Assembly: GCA_902827205.1 (NCBI GenBank)
Contig: LR792634.1
Coordinates: 1,054,001 to 1,118,000, forward strand
Length of the DNA stretch: 64,000 nucleotides
From: Methanocaldococcus lauensis
GTDB lineage: Archaea > AGJL01 > Methanococci > Methanococcales > Methanocaldococcaceae
Direction: 5' to 3'
The notes under the pieces were generated by a model. That model was not told the DNA's origin. It saw only the letters and a list, made by a program, of their open reading frames with translations, and did not search any database. Below are positions 37,433-47,925 of this stretch, piece after piece. The number at the start of each line of letters is the position of its first letter. Within the stretch, counting starts at the first letter, position 1. Both the position numbers and the translations under genes were made by a program.

Positions 37433-38484
37433 TTTTCCACCTTTTGAAAAATAAATATGTATTCATGTTTAAATACATAAAATCCTCCAACTAATGCCCT
37501 ATATCTCCAAAGTTCTTTTTGATTCCTTTTCCCTTTCGTCTCTTCAAAGTTTTTAACGACAATACTCTTTAACTTATATCCTCTTTTTAACACTGCATCC
37601 ATGCAATAAAATCCTAAAGGTATCCACTCTCCATTTGAATATTTATCTCCAATAACCAACACTAAAAATCTACCATCATCTAATATATTGTAAGTATTAT
37701 CAACAACTTCTTCAAACATCTTTAAAAAGTCTTTAACAGTTTTAGCATTTGACAAATCTCTTTCATCATCACTAAACTTAATAATATCATGATATGGAGG
37801 ATGCATAATCAATAATTGGCAGGATTTAAAGCCAAATTTTTTTAATATTTCTTCAAAATCAATTTCTCTACTATCTCCAACAACTACTTCTGTAATTACA
37901 TTGTATGGATTCGCCTCCTTATTTATTAATTCCTTAGCTTTTTCTGCCACTTCTTTATTTAATTCTATCCCAATCCCATGCCTTCCTAATCTTCTACACT
38001 CTATTAGCGTTGTTCCACTCCCTAAAAAAGTATCTACAACTAAATCGTATTTCTTTGTATATCTAAGCATCATTTGTCTTGGAATTTGTGGAATAAAATT
38101 TCCATGATACCATGCTTTATGAACTCCTGAATTGTCCCTTCTATCTATAATCCACAAACTATCCGTTATTATTTCCGTATATTCTTCCCATCTGTTTAAG
38201 TTAATCTCATTTATTCCAGTTGTTTTTATTTCTGTTAGCCCTTTTATTATCTTTTTTAAATAATGTTTTACCCTCTCAACTGATTTTGATTTTTCTGCAT
38301 GTGTAATATTTTTTATAAGCCACTCTCTACTAACTTCATAAACTCCATTTTTAAAAAACTCTTCAGAATTCGTTAATTTGTATTTTATCACCTTAATTCT
38401 ATTTTTTAATATGTTTATATTATCTTCTTTAAGTAAATTATCAATTTCTGAAATAAAATTTTCATTTAGTTTAATAATATTCAT
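37429..38484 (-). CDS. DNA amino-methyltransferase (N4-cytosine or N6-adenine)
   Basis: A 351-residue SAM-dependent DNA methylase. An N-terminal region of about 120 residues precedes a motif X-like HGNFIPQIPRQMMLRYT, motif I DTFLGSGTTLIECRRLG, IGIELN for SAM binding, and motif IV MHPPYHD (a variant of the usual DPPY/SPPY). This X-I-IV order is that of the gamma-like class. The C-terminus carries KHEYIFIFQK. Start ATG at 38484 after GGTGAAATTT. It is the first gene of the operon with the PD-(D/E)XK and EVE proteins. Confidence 0.85.
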   Translation of the reverse strand: MNIIKLNENFISEIDNLLKEDNINILKNRIKVIKYKLTNSEEFFKNGVYEVSREWLIKNITHAEKSKSVERVKHYLKKIIKGLTEIKTTGINEINLNRWEEYTEIITDSLWIIDRRDNSGVHKAWYHGNFIPQIPRQMMLRYTKKYDLVVDTFLGSGTTLIECRRLGRHGIGIELNKEVAEKAKELINKEANPYNVITEVVVGDSREIDFEEILKKFGFKSCQLLIMHPPYHDIIKFSDDERDLSNAKTVKDFLKMFEEVVDNTYNILDDGRFLVLVIGDKYSNGEWIPLGFYCMDAVLKRGYKLKSIVVKNFEETKGKRNQKELWRYRALVGGFYVFKHEYIFIFQKVEK

Positions 38485-38584
38485 AAATTTCACCATATAA
38501 ATTTTAAAAAGATTTTATATCATTTTAAATTTGTAAAATTAAGAAAAATTAAGAAGAATAATTATTTTTTTAGTTTTTTATTTA

Positions 38585-38986
38585 TTATTTATTTTCAATT
38601 ATCTTTACATAAAATTTTCTCAATCTTGGTCCGTCAAATTCAGCAAAAAATATTCCCTGCCAAGTGCCAAGTAAAGGTTTTCCATCTTTAATAATAATAG
38701 TTTGAGAACATCCAATTAAAGAGCTTTTTATATGAGCGTCAGAATTTCCCTCTAAATGGGTAAAGTCCATATCTTTAGGAACTAACTTAGAGAGAAAGTT
38801 TATTATATCATCCTTAACAGATGGGTCGGCATTTTCATTTATCGTTATTCCAGCGGTTGTGTGAGGAACATATATTACAGCAATTCCATTCTTAACCTTT
38901 GATTCAGATATTGCTGAGATTACATAAGAGGTTATATCTACAAACTCTTTTCTTTTGTTAGTTTTTATTTGATACTCAAATAGCAT
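38585..38986 (-). CDS. YjbQ (UPF0047) family protein
   Basis: A 133-residue member of the YjbQ/UPF0047 family, whose members have been linked to a secondary thiamine-phosphate synthase activity. Typical features are HTTAGITINENADPSV, the HLEGNSDAHIKSSLIG histidine-rich stretch and LGTWQGIFFAEFDGPR. The ATG at 38986 follows TTGGTGAATACT; upstream TTG/GTG codons belong to the ribosome site. Divergent from the permease gene. Confidence 0.9.
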   Translation of the reverse strand: MLFEYQIKTNKRKEFVDITSYVISAISESKVKNGIAVIYVPHTTAGITINENADPSVKDDIINFLSKLVPKDMDFTHLEGNSDAHIKSSLIGCSQTIIIKDGKPLLGTWQGIFFAEFDGPRLRKFYVKIIENK

Positions 38987-39056
38987 AGTATTCACCAAAA
39001 ACTCTTATATGATAATTATATGATATAAGAATGTAAGATATTAAAAATTTTTATCT

Positions 39057-40277
39057 ATGGTTAAATTGTTTGGTGATACTATTATAACAATCGTATATTT
39101 AATTTTAGGAGTACTATGTGGAATTATTACAGGATTATTTCCAGGGATTCATCCAAATAACATTGCAATTTTATCATCCTTACTTATTCCATATTTTGGT
39201 GTTAATAACTATATTCCATTTTTAATTGGTTTAGTTATTACACACTATTTCATGAACTTTATACCATCTGCATTTTTAGGAGTTCCTGATGATGAAACAG
39301 CAGTTTCAGTTTTACCAATGCATAGATTAACATTATCAGGCAATGGATATGAAGGAGTTATATTGGCAGGATTTGGTAGTTATTTAGGAATAATATTTTC
39401 AATTATTATATGTTTATTTTTAATTTTATTAAATTTTGATGTTTTATCCTTTTATTCTTCAATAAAATTCTTTATTCCAATTATGTTAATCTTATTTATC
39501 ATTTATCAAATATTAACATCTAAATCAATATGGGAAATCTTAGTTATATTTTTATCAGGCATTTTTGGAATTGCAGTTTTATATTGCAGTCCAGCATATT
39601 ACATAACTCTAAATGCAATATTTACAGGAATGTTTGGGATTCCATTACTTATAAACAATTTAAGATTAAAAAAATGCAACATTAAAAGTCAAATAATAAC
39701 TTTTCCAGAATTTAAACTTAAATATTTGAAATCATCATTTTTTGCATCAACTGTTGGATTTTTTAGAATATTTCTGCCAGGAGTTAGCGGAGCACAGATA
39801 AACTATATTTTAAGTAAAATTTTAAAGGAAGAAAAAGATTTAAAAAACTTTATTGTATCTCAGGGAAGTATTATATTGGCAAATGAGGCTTTTTCCTTAC
39901 TGGCTATAACCTTTATAGGAATAGGAAGGAGTGGTATAGCAAGAGTTATCCAACAGATAAAGCCAGATGTTGATATAAACCTATTATTATTTTCTATTTT
40001 AATTAGTTCTACGATGGCGTTAATTATCTTAGTGATTTTATCAAAATATGTCCTTATTTTTATTAAAAAGGTTAGTTTAAAATATCTGTCCTTATTTTTT
40101 ATTGTATTTTGTTCATTAATTATTGTCGTTGGAAGCTATAACCTTTATTTATTCTATCACATTATTGTATATATAACAGCAATATGCATAGGATTAATAA
40201 CATTTAATAGTAAATCAAAACCCTCGTATATGATGAATGTTTTAATATTCCCCACAGTATTATATTTCCTTCATTAA
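39057..40277 (+). CDS. TctA-like polytopic membrane protein (archaeal permease)
   Basis: A 406-residue membrane protein with about ten hydrophobic segments. The start region GVLCGIITGLFPGIHPNN, PSAFLGVPDDETAVSVLP and the mirrored second half FFRIFLPGVSGAQINYIL with QGSIILANEAFSLLA fit the TctA-like permease family (inverted repeat with GxxPGxxP loops). No partner small-membrane or binding-protein gene is near, so it probably acts alone; substrate unknown. The ATG at 39057 has no ribosome site, which suits a leaderless transcript; a GGTGAT lies inside the gene, upstream of an ATT, as an alternative start near 39075. Confidence 0.75.
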   Translation: MVKLFGDTIITIVYLILGVLCGIITGLFPGIHPNNIAILSSLLIPYFGVNNYIPFLIGLVITHYFMNFIPSAFLGVPDDETAVSVLPMHRLTLSGNGYEGVILAGFGSYLGIIFSIIICLFLILLNFDVLSFYSSIKFFIPIMLILFIIYQILTSKSIWEILVIFLSGIFGIAVLYCSPAYYITLNAIFTGMFGIPLLINNLRLKKCNIKSQIITFPEFKLKYLKSSFFASTVGFFRIFLPGVSGAQINYILSKILKEEKDLKNFIVSQGSIILANEAFSLLAITFIGIGRSGIARVIQQIKPDVDINLLLFSILISSTMALIILVILSKYVLIFIKKVSLKYLSLFFIVFCSLIIVVGSYNLYLFYHIIVYITAICIGLITFNSKSKPSYMMNVLIFPTVLYFLH

Positions 40278-40300
40278 GTAATAAATAGGGTGATTAGATT

Positions 40301-41863
40301 ATGAAACTTACATTTAATTTAAAGGGAAAATTAATTTTTAGTAAAGAGTTGGATGAAGATGCAAAAAAAGCAGTGGAAGAGATTTTAAAAAATGCTGACC
40401 AAATATTTTTAAAAGGAGTTCCTAAGGGAAAAGAGGATGAGGCGTCAAAAATTATAAACTATGAATTTGAGGGGAATACTTTAAAGTTAAATATTGTCTC
40501 TGGAAGATATACAAGGGCACACGAGGGATTAATTAGACTAAAAAAACCTATTGCAGAAAAATTAGGAAGAAACTTTAAAATTGGAGTTAGAAGAATTGAA
40601 ATTGATGATTATATAATAACAATTGAAACAGAAGATGATAAAGCTAAAAAATTAGAGGGCATTAAAGTCCCAGAGTGTGAGACAAAGGTTGAAGGGAATA
40701 AAATTATATTGACATTTAAAAATATTGATGAGAGTGAATTAAAGAGAAATATTATAGATAGAGCTATAAAATTTGTAAAATCTGAGTTGGAAAAGGAGGA
40801 GGATTTAACATTTAAAGTTTGTAAAATACCACCTGGAACTATAGTTAAAGAATACAAAGCAAAGAGAAAAATAACTTTTGATAAAGATCCTACAGAAGTT
40901 GCTGAGAAATTAGGTTGGGTTAAAAAATTCCCCGGAAGAGGTCAGTGGTTTTATACCCCACCAATAACAGCATTGTTTAGGACATTTGAAGATTTAATAG
41001 TTAATGAAATTGTGAAAAAAATTGGCTTTGAAGAATGTCTATTCCCTAAATTAATTCCTTTGGAAATTATGTATAAAATGAGATACTTAGAAGGATTGCC
41101 AGAGGGAATGTATTATGTTTGTCCTCCAAAGAGAGAGCCAGAACTTTTCAACGAATTTGTAAATGAGATGATGATTAAAAAGGAAATTCCAAAAGAAAAA
41201 TTAAAATCACTACTTAGAGACCCAGGCTATGTTTTAGCTCCTGCTCAGTGTGAGCCATTTTATCAATTCTTTGAGGGTGAGATTATAGATGTAGATAAGC
41301 CAATAATGTTCTTTGATAGAAGTGGATGGACATACAGATGGGAAGGAGGAGGAGCAAAGGGATTAGATAGGGTTAATGAATTTTTAAGGATAGAATGTGT
41401 TTGGATTGGAAGTCCTGAATTTGTTGAGGAAATTAGGGACAAAACATTGAGATATGCTGAGGAATTGGCAGAAAAACTTGATTTAGAGTATTGGACTGAG
41501 GTTGGAGATGATCCATTTTACTTAGAAGGTAGAAAAAAGGAAGAGAGAGGAATAGAGTTTCCAGAAGTTCCCAAGTATGAGATGAGAGTACTCCTACCTC
41601 ATATAAAAGATGAGAGAAAAGGAGTTGCTGTTACATCAGCAAATGTTCATGGAACGCACTTCGTTGAAGGATTTAGAATTAAGGATTATAAGGGGAGGAA
41701 GGTTTGGACAGGTTGTACTGGATATGGAATAACAAGGTGGGTTGTTGGTTATATAGCTCAATATGGATTTGATTTTGATGATTGGCATCCAATAATAAAG
41801 AAAAAGATAAAAAAATTGCCTAAAGTTCCAAAATTAATAACATGGCCTAAAAAAGATGAATAA
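40301..41863 (+). CDS. serS: Methanogen-type seryl-tRNA synthetase (SerRS2)
   Basis: A 520-residue synthetase of the rare type found in methanogens, distinct from the common SerRS. It has a unique N-terminal tRNA-binding region of about 165 residues, then a class II catalytic domain with motif 2 around [17 protein letters not shown] and motif 3 [14 protein letters not shown]. The zinc ligands expected in this type are met by cysteines in LAPAQCEPF and WTGCTG with a glutamate in between (RIECVW region). Start ATG after GGGTGATTAGATT. Confidence 0.94.
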   Translation: MKLTFNLKGKLIFSKELDEDAKKAVEEILKNADQIFLKGVPKGKEDEASKIINYEFEGNTLKLNIVSGRYTRAHEGLIRLKKPIAEKLGRNFKIGVRRIEIDDYIITIETEDDKAKKLEGIKVPECETKVEGNKIILTFKNIDESELKRNIIDRAIKFVKSELEKEEDLTFKVCKIPPGTIVKEYKAKRKITFDKDPTEVAEKLGWVKKFPGRGQWFYTPPITALFRTFEDLIVNEIVKKIGFEECLFPKLIPLEIMYKMRYLEGLPEGMYYVCPPKREPELFNEFVNEMMIKKEIPKEKLKSLLRDPGYVLAPAQCEPFYQFFEGEIIDVDKPIMFFDRSGWTYRWEGGGAKGLDRVNEFLRIECVWIGSPEFVEEIRDKTLRYAEELAEKLDLEYWTEVGDDPFYLEGRKKEERGIEFPEVPKYEMRVLLPHIKDERKGVAVTSANVHGTHFVEGFRIKDYKGRKVWTGCTGYGITRWVVGYIAQYGFDFDDWHPIIKKKIKKLPKVPKLITWPKKDE

Positions 41864-41955
41864 ACTTTTTTACATTTTTTAACTGTTTGGTGATAAAATG
41901 GAATTCTACTAACCATACAAGTTTGTTTAATATTTCCTACTATATAGGTGAAACT

Positions 41956-42927
41956 ATGAGATTTTTCGATAGAGAAAAAGAACTCAACTATCTAAAAACC
42001 TACTGTCAATTAGAGCCGAATTCCATATTATTCGTTTATGGACCAAAATCATCAGGTAAAACTAGAGTAATGCTCAAAGTTATAGAAGAACTAAACAAAA
42101 AGGATGATATAGTATTTTTCTATTATGACTTAAGAAGGTATGCCACTCCTACAAAGGAAGAGTTTTTAAAAATATTTTTTGAAAAAGGAGATAAGAAATA
42201 TCTTTTAAATAAATTTGACTTTAATAATTTATCTTTAAATGATGTTTTTGACAAAATCTATGAAAGCATTGAAACTGTTATTAAAGAAGGTAAAAAACCT
42301 GTTTTAATAATTGATGAATTGCAGAAGTTGAAAAATATCTATTTTAATGGAGGAAAGTCCCTACTAAATGAGCTATTCAATTTATTTGTTCATTTAACAA
42401 AAGTTAGGCATTTATGTCATGTTATCTGCCTAACTTCTGATACTTTATTTATTGAAGAGATTTATAAGAACTCTACATTAGAAAACGCTGCAAAATATTA
42501 TCTAATCGATTGGCTAAATAAAAAAAATATTAAGAAGATTTTAAAAGAAGAAGGCTTTAGTGAGGATGAAACAAAATATGCATCAAAATTTATATCATTA
42601 CCTTATGAAATAGTTGATTTAATCGAAAACAAAAAATTGGGCTTGTCAGTTGAAGAAACAATAAATCAGTGGATTAATATAGATGTGGATAAGATAAAAT
42701 ATTTAATAGATACTTCCGATTTAAATGAAGAAGAGATTTATAGTGTTCTTTCTAAGTTTAAGGATAAAATAAAAATTAACTATAAAACAGATGTAAAAAA
42801 AGAGGAAACGAAATATATAAAATTTTTAATTGAGAATGAGATTTTGTTTTATGATGTTATTAATGGGATAATTAAGCCGACATCAATAAAAAAATGGTAT
42901 GCCATAAAAGAAATTTTAAAAAAGTAG
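41956..42927 (+). CDS. Archaeal AAA-type ATP-binding protein (MJ1076-like family)
   Basis: A 323-residue P-loop ATPase of a family multiplied in Methanocaldococcus. Walker A is [11 protein letters not shown], Walker B is [11 protein letters not shown], and an [10 protein letters not shown] sensor-like segment follows. The C-terminal third is a helical, charged domain without recognisable motif. Start ATG at 41956 after ATAGGTGAAACT; upstream in-frame sequence (41887-41955) has no support. The stop is 8 bases before trpE. Role unknown; such ATPases are often tied to DNA handling or defence, which is inference. Confidence 0.8.
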   Translation: MRFFDREKELNYLKTYCQLEPNSILFVYGPKSSGKTRVMLKVIEELNKKDDIVFFYYDLRRYATPTKEEFLKIFFEKGDKKYLLNKFDFNNLSLNDVFDKIYESIETVIKEGKKPVLIIDELQKLKNIYFNGGKSLLNELFNLFVHLTKVRHLCHVICLTSDTLFIEEIYKNSTLENAAKYYLIDWLNKKNIKKILKEEGFSEDETKYASKFISLPYEIVDLIENKKLGLSVEETINQWINIDVDKIKYLIDTSDLNEEEIYSVLSKFKDKIKINYKTDVKKEETKYIKFLIENEILFYDVINGIIKPTSIKKWYAIKEILKK

Positions 42928-42935
42928 GTGATTTA

Positions 42936-44363
42936 ATGATAATTAAAAAAATAAAAATGGATATTTCTCCATTAGATGTTTATGAGCATATTAGAGGAGA
43001 GAATACTTTTTTATTAGAATCTGCCGAAGGAGTTCCAAAGGTTGCGAGATATTCAATATTAGGAAAAGCTGAAGGAAAAGTAATATTTAAAAATAATAGG
43101 TTAAAAGTTAAAAGCTTTACAGAATTTGGAGATAAAGCTAAAGATTTAGAAGGGAAATACGATTGCCCATTAGATGCCTTAAGAGATGTTAGAAATCAAT
43201 ATCTCAAATATATAAATATAGGGAACATTGAGCCAATACCAAGATTTAAGGGAGGTTTGGTGGGATATATAAGTTATGATATTATCAGATATTGGATTGA
43301 TTTATCTAATATTAATCCAAAGCCAATTAATGATTTAAAATTCCCAGATGCAGAGTTTTTTATTGTTAAAGACTTTATTTCATTTGATTTAAAAGAGAAA
43401 GTAATTAATTTAATAGCAGAAGATGAAGAAAGAATTAAAGAACTTGAAAAAATTGTGGAGAATGCAAAAATTAATAATGATGAGAAAAAAAAAGAAAAAA
43501 TTATAGAAAATAAAGAATTAAAAATAAAATCTAATATGAGTAAGGAGGAATTTATTGAGGCAGTTAAAAAAGCTAAAGAATATATTTTTGCAGGAGATAT
43601 ATTCCAGGTAGTTTTATCAAGAAGAATTGAAATTGATTTAAATGATTTAAATCACCTAAAAATTTACAAAAAAGTTAGAGAGATTAATCCCTCTCCATAT
43701 ATGTATTATTTGGACTTTGGAGATAGAAAAATTATTGGCTCCTCACCAGAAATTTTAGTAAGAACTGATATGGTAAATGGAAAGAGGTTAGTTGTAACAA
43801 GACCTATAGCGGGAACTATCGGAAGAGGAAAAACTGAAGAAGAAGACAAAAAATTAGAAGAACAATTATTAAATGATGAAAAAGAGAGAGCTGAACACGT
43901 TATGCTTGTAGATTTAGCAAGGAATGATATTGGAAAGATATCAAAATTTGGAACGGTTAAAGTTACTGATTTTATGGTAATAGAAAAATACTCTCATGTT
44001 CAGCATATAGTAAGTAATGTTGTTGGAGAGTTGAAAGATAACTATGACTCTTTCTTAGCTGTAAAAGCTACTTTCCCAGCGGGAACTTTAAGTGGAGCTC
44101 CAAAAGTTAGGGCTATGGAAATCATTGAAGAGTTGGAAAAAACTTATAGAGGCCCTTATGGAGGAGGAGTTGGATACTTTGGTTGGGATGACTTGATGGA
44201 TATGGCGATAACAATAAGAACCTTTGTAATATCAAAAAATAATGGATATATACAAGTAGGTTGTGGAATTGTAGCAGATTCTATTCCAGAAAAAGAATGG
44301 GATGAAACTGAAAAGAAAGGAATGGCCAATGTTAAAACAATTGAGAACTTAATTAAAGGATAA
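42936..44363 (+). CDS. trpE: Anthranilate synthase component I
   Basis: A 475-residue chorismate-using enzyme making anthranilate. The tryptophan feedback pocket motif LLES is near the N-terminus ([12 protein letters not shown]). The catalytic core shows [30 protein letters not shown] and [14 protein letters not shown]. Start ATG at 42936 after GTAGGTGATTTA. Component II (trpG) is not adjacent here; the next gene is thyA. The close spacing to the ATPase gene suggests co-transcription. Confidence 0.93.
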   Translation: MIIKKIKMDISPLDVYEHIRGENTFLLESAEGVPKVARYSILGKAEGKVIFKNNRLKVKSFTEFGDKAKDLEGKYDCPLDALRDVRNQYLKYINIGNIEPIPRFKGGLVGYISYDIIRYWIDLSNINPKPINDLKFPDAEFFIVKDFISFDLKEKVINLIAEDEERIKELEKIVENAKINNDEKKKEKIIENKELKIKSNMSKEEFIEAVKKAKEYIFAGDIFQVVLSRRIEIDLNDLNHLKIYKKVREINPSPYMYYLDFGDRKIIGSSPEILVRTDMVNGKRLVVTRPIAGTIGRGKTEEEDKKLEEQLLNDEKERAEHVMLVDLARNDIGKISKFGTVKVTDFMVIEKYSHVQHIVSNVVGELKDNYDSFLAVKATFPAGTLSGAPKVRAMEIIEELEKTYRGPYGGGVGYFGWDDLMDMAITIRTFVISKNNGYIQVGCGIVADSIPEKEWDETEKKGMANVKTIENLIKG

Positions 44364-44387
44364 AACATATATTGGAGAGGGCTAAAA

Positions 44388-45047
44388 ATGTATATTAAAA
44401 AACCTTCAGTTGCCTTAGCATACGAATATTTAGTTAAAGAAATATTAAAAAATGGGAATGTAATAATAACGGAGGATGGGCAGAGATGTAAGGAGATATT
44501 AAATGTTTTAGTTGAAATAACCAATCCAAAATTAAAAACAATAAGTAGTAAATATCCATTTGGAAAAAAGGCAATCGAAAGTTATACTAAACAGTTATTA
44601 TACGGTTCTGAAAGTGAAGGTGAATTCGTTTATAACTATTACGAGAGGATTAGAGAATATCCAAGTTACGATAAAAAATTAAAAAATGACCAAATTGACT
44701 ATGTTATAAAAAAACTTAATAGTAATCCAACATCAAGAAGATGCGTTATATCATTATGGAATCCATTTATTGACCAAAAAGTTAAAGATGTACCTTGTCT
44801 AAATCATATAACTTTCACTAAAAGAAAAAATAATCTATATATGACCGTGGTTTTTAGAAGTAATGATATATTATTAGCTTTTCACTCAAATGCTTTAGGA
44901 TTAATAAAATTAGGGGAACTTGTTGCTGAAAAAACTAATTCAGAATTAAAAAGATATGCTCATTTTATAGTTAATGCCCACATCTACATAGATAGAGATA
45001 AAACTGAGATTGAAAAATACTTTCCAGAATGTTTGAAATATATTTAA
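44388..45047 (+). CDS. thyA: Archaeal thymidylate synthase (ThyA-type)
   Basis: A 219-residue protein of the short archaeal ThyA group, methylating dUMP to dTMP with a pterin cofactor. The catalytic cysteine is in DVPCLNHI; SRRCVISLWNP and the HSNALGLIKLGELVAEKT stretch are consistent with phosphate and nucleotide binding. About 45 residues shorter than bacterial ThyA, as in M. jannaschii (MJ0511, from memory). It converges with and overlaps the Mrp gene by four bases. Confidence 0.85.
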   Translation: MYIKKPSVALAYEYLVKEILKNGNVIITEDGQRCKEILNVLVEITNPKLKTISSKYPFGKKAIESYTKQLLYGSESEGEFVYNYYERIREYPSYDKKLKNDQIDYVIKKLNSNPTSRRCVISLWNPFIDQKVKDVPCLNHITFTKRKNNLYMTVVFRSNDILLAFHSNALGLIKLGELVAEKTNSELKRYAHFIVNAHIYIDRDKTEIEKYFPECLKYI

Positions 45048-45916
45048 TCTTTTTTACCTTCAACTTTTTCAACAATTCTTTTAACTATTTTTTTAAACTC
45101 CTCACTTGCCTTACAGTCAAGTAGAACCATAGGAATTCCTTTATCACTCGCCTCTCTTGCTTTAATGTCTAAAGGAATTCTACCTAAAAACTCAACTCCA
45201 AATTCTTTAGCCGCTTTTTCTCCTCCTCCCTTACCAAATATATCAACAACTTTATTACAGTAAGGACAAACAAATCCACTCATATTTTCTATAACCCCAA
45301 TAATTGGTATATTTAACATCTTAGCCATAGTTATTGATTTTTTAACATCTAACAAAGCTACATCTTCTGGGGTGGTAACAATTATAGCTCCATCAATATC
45401 TGGAATTGATTGCATAATTGTTAATTGCTCATCTCCAGTCCCTGGAGGAGTATCAATTAATAAGTAATCAAGTTCTCCCCAAACAACATCTGCTAAAAAC
45501 TGTCTAATAGCCCCACTAACTTTTGGACCTCTCCAAATAACTGGAGTTTTATCATCTGGAAGTAGATAACCAATTGACATCGTCTTTATTCCATCTTTGG
45601 TGGTTATTGGAAATATCCCTGCTGGACCCGCCATTGGCTGAACATTTTCAACTCCAAGCATCTTTGGGATATTTGGTCCGTGAATATCAGCATCTAAGAC
45701 TCCAACCTTTTTGCCCATTAAGTTTAATGCCGCCGCCAAATTAACGGTTACAGTAGATTTTCCAACTCCTCCCTTACCACTTAAAATAACTATTTTATGC
45801 TTTATTTTTTTCATATTTTCTCTAATTTTTGCATCTTGTTGAGCAAGGAGTTTTTTTGTATCTGGGCAAGAATCTTTTAACTGGCATGATTCACATTTTC
45901 CTTCACATTCTACCAT
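45044..45916 (-). CDS. Mrp/NBP35-type iron-sulfur cluster carrier ATPase
   Basis: A 290-residue P-loop protein of the Mrp/ApbC/NBP35 group that carries and transfers iron-sulfur clusters. It has an N-terminal four-cysteine motif CEGKCESCQLKDSC, the deviant Walker A SGKGGVGKST, and a C-terminal CPYC that binds the bridging cluster. Start ATG at 45916 after TTGGTGATAAT. Upstream codons (45917-45937) overlap the ribosome site and are excluded. Confidence 0.92.
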   Translation of the reverse strand: MVECEGKCESCQLKDSCPDTKKLLAQQDAKIRENMKKIKHKIVILSGKGGVGKSTVTVNLAAALNLMGKKVGVLDADIHGPNIPKMLGVENVQPMAGPAGIFPITTKDGIKTMSIGYLLPDDKTPVIWRGPKVSGAIRQFLADVVWGELDYLLIDTPPGTGDEQLTIMQSIPDIDGAIIVTTPEDVALLDVKKSITMAKMLNIPIIGVIENMSGFVCPYCNKVVDIFGKGGGEKAAKEFGVEFLGRIPLDIKAREASDKGIPMVLLDCKASEEFKKIVKRIVEKVEGKKD

Positions 45917-46107
45917 ATTATCACCAATTTTTCTCAATTGTGTAAAAATAAATCTGCGGATAATTTAATGGTTAAGTGATTATCTATAGTCCATTTATTT
46001 ATACCTTATGTTATAAATTGAATTACAATATAAAAAGTAATTTAAAGTAAAAATAATCTAAAAATAAAAATCTTAAAAATTAAAAAATTAAAATAAAAAA
46101 TTGAATT

Positions 46108-46521
46108 TTATTCATCCTTTGCTATTAACTTACCAGCATCTGGTCCAGATTTTAAATTATATATTTCAGTTATTTTTATAACTACTGCTCCTTTTGGTTT
46201 TAATTCAGGTTTTAATGCTTTATCTACTTCTTCAGCGATTTTTAAATATTCTCCCTCAGTGTAATACTCAGCCTTTCCCTTATATTGATATGGAACATCT
46301 TTACAGTTTGCAGTTGTTAATGCAACATTAGGATTTTCTAAGATATTTTTCAGAGTTTTGTTCATATAGTTATCTGCGATTAATACAATTCCCTTTTCAG
46401 CATCTAAAACCTTTACAGCCCTAATTGCTGAAACATTAGGAATTCCATCCTTTGAACTTGTGGCTAAAAATACTATCTCATTCTCTAAGGATTTTACCAT
46501 ATCTTCACTTAGTTTTACCAT
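46108..46521 (-). CDS. Pyridoxamine 5'-phosphate oxidase-like FMN-binding protein
   Basis: A 137-residue split-barrel flavoprotein-like protein. The FLATSSKDGIPNVSAIRAV segment and the later VPYQYKGKAEYY are typical of PNPOx-like domains. Its substrate cannot be told from sequence; F420-dependent or haem-binding roles are known within the superfamily. Start ATG at 46521 behind GGGTGATATT. It lies 30 bases downstream of the NAC gene on the same strand. Confidence 0.8.
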   Translation of the reverse strand: MVKLSEDMVKSLENEIVFLATSSKDGIPNVSAIRAVKVLDAEKGIVLIADNYMNKTLKNILENPNVALTTANCKDVPYQYKGKAEYYTEGEYLKIAEEVDKALKPELKPKGAVVIKITEIYNLKSGPDAGKLIAKDE

Positions 46522-46550
46522 AATATCACCCAATTTAATTTTTTTAGTAT

Positions 46551-46928
46551 TTAATTTTTCTCTTCTTCTAACTTTAATATTGCCTCGGCAATGTCTCCAT
46601 TACATTCTTCCAATGCCTTTTTAGCCAATTCTTTTGAAACATTGCATTGATTGGCAACTAATTCTATATCCTCCTCAGTAATTTCTATCTTTACTTCTTC
46701 CTCCTCTATATTTTCTTTCTTAACTTTTTTTGGCTTTCCAGTAATTGAGTATGTTTTAACCCCTAAAATATCCATAACCTGAACCTTTGGCTCATCAAAA
46801 ACCCACTCTTCATCATCAAATACAAATATAACTTTTTTTGGGTTTAAATCTTCTGTCTCCATTCCAAAATCTTTCATCATTTTTTGCATTTTTTTTAACA
46901 TTCTCGGATTTACTCTTCCTGGAAACAT
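46551..46928 (-). CDS. nac: Nascent polypeptide-associated complex protein
   Basis: A 125-residue archaeal NAC, a homodimeric ribosome-bound chaperone. It has a short basic N-terminus (MFPGRVNPRMLKKMQKMM), the NAC beta-barrel (VIFVFDDEEWVF...VQVMDILGVKTYSITG) and a C-terminal UBA domain (VSKELAKKALEECNGDIAEAI). Length and order are typical. Start ATG after TGGTGAAAAA. Confidence 0.93.
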   Translation of the reverse strand: MFPGRVNPRMLKKMQKMMKDFGMETEDLNPKKVIFVFDDEEWVFDEPKVQVMDILGVKTYSITGKPKKVKKENIEEEEVKIEITEEDIELVANQCNVSKELAKKALEECNGDIAEAILKLEEEKN

Positions 46929-46982
46929 TTTTTCACCAGACTTCTTAATCTTACTAATTTACTAATCTTAATCAATAATCAT

Positions 46983-47822
46983 TTATAATCTTATTGCTCC
47001 CACTATAAATGACAGTAGAACTATGTTCATTATAATTTTTAAAAATTTTGAAATCTTTGCAGAGTTATCTTTATTAGGATTTTTTAGTAATAAGAAAATT
47101 GAAAGTATGAATAAAATATCACACATAGTTATTAAAATTAGGTAATATATTCCAAAAATTTTAAATATATAGGGTAGAGGACTTAAAATAACAGATAATA
47201 GTATCAACATAGAGGCAAAGTATAAAGATTTTTTACCATACTTTATTGGTAAAGATATAACTCCCTCTTTTTTATCTCCTTCCATATCTTCAAAATCTTT
47301 AATAATCTCTCTACCCCAAATTGCAAACATAGAGCATAAGAACAAAATAATAACTGGAATTATATTTTTTCCTGCAACTCCACCAAATAGAAATACTGAG
47401 CCAGTTAAATAACCTATAATAAAGTTTCCAATTAACTTATATCTTTTATATTTTTTTGCATACAGATATAAAAAAGTAGCATTAATTAAGGCAATAATTA
47501 ACCCATAGATATTTATAAATACAGATAAGATTAAACCAACAATTAATAAAACGAATGAAAATGTTTTTGCCTCTTTTAATTTAACTCTTCCAGATGGCAA
47601 TGGGCGAGAAGGTTTATTTATCTTATCAATTTCTATGTCAAATATATCGTTTATTACATTTCCATAAGCACAAATAAGAAATACTACTAAGAATACTAAA
47701 ATTGATATTTTTAAATCTATAAAACAATTGGATGAGATTAAATAACCAATAAATCCTCCAATACCAGCAGTTATGCAATTCTTAACTCTCATTAACTCAA
47801 AATAATCTTTTAATTTTTTCAT
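46983..47822 (-). CDS. ubiA: UbiA-family prenyltransferase, probably digeranylgeranylglyceryl phosphate synthase
   Basis: A 279-residue integral membrane prenyltransferase with about eight helices. The two metal-diphosphate motifs are NDIFDIEIDKINKPSRP and, later, EIIKDFEDMEGDKKEG, each with the D-x-x-x-D pattern. In archaea this subgroup attaches the second geranylgeranyl chain in ether-lipid synthesis, and this position in Methanococcales fits that enzyme. Other UbiA substrates cannot be excluded. Start ATG at 47822 with GGGATG ahead. Confidence 0.85.
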   Translation of the reverse strand: MKKLKDYFELMRVKNCITAGIGGFIGYLISSNCFIDLKISILVFLVVFLICAYGNVINDIFDIEIDKINKPSRPLPSGRVKLKEAKTFSFVLLIVGLILSVFINIYGLIIALINATFLYLYAKKYKRYKLIGNFIIGYLTGSVFLFGGVAGKNIIPVIILFLCSMFAIWGREIIKDFEDMEGDKKEGVISLPIKYGKKSLYFASMLILLSVILSPLPYIFKIFGIYYLILITMCDILFILSIFLLLKNPNKDNSAKISKFLKIIMNIVLLSFIVGAIRL

Positions 47823-47925
47823 AAACATCCCTTTTTTATAAATTCTTAAATGTTAAAATATACTTACAAAAACTATTTATATAACCTTTACAAGAAGTTA
47901 TAGAAAGGTTAAGGAGTTGATTATC

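Noticed and set aside
41887-41955. Upstream TTG start of the AAA ATPase
   Set aside because: A strong AGGTGA site directly precedes ATG 41956, where the protein resembles its family; the extra residues look unrelated.
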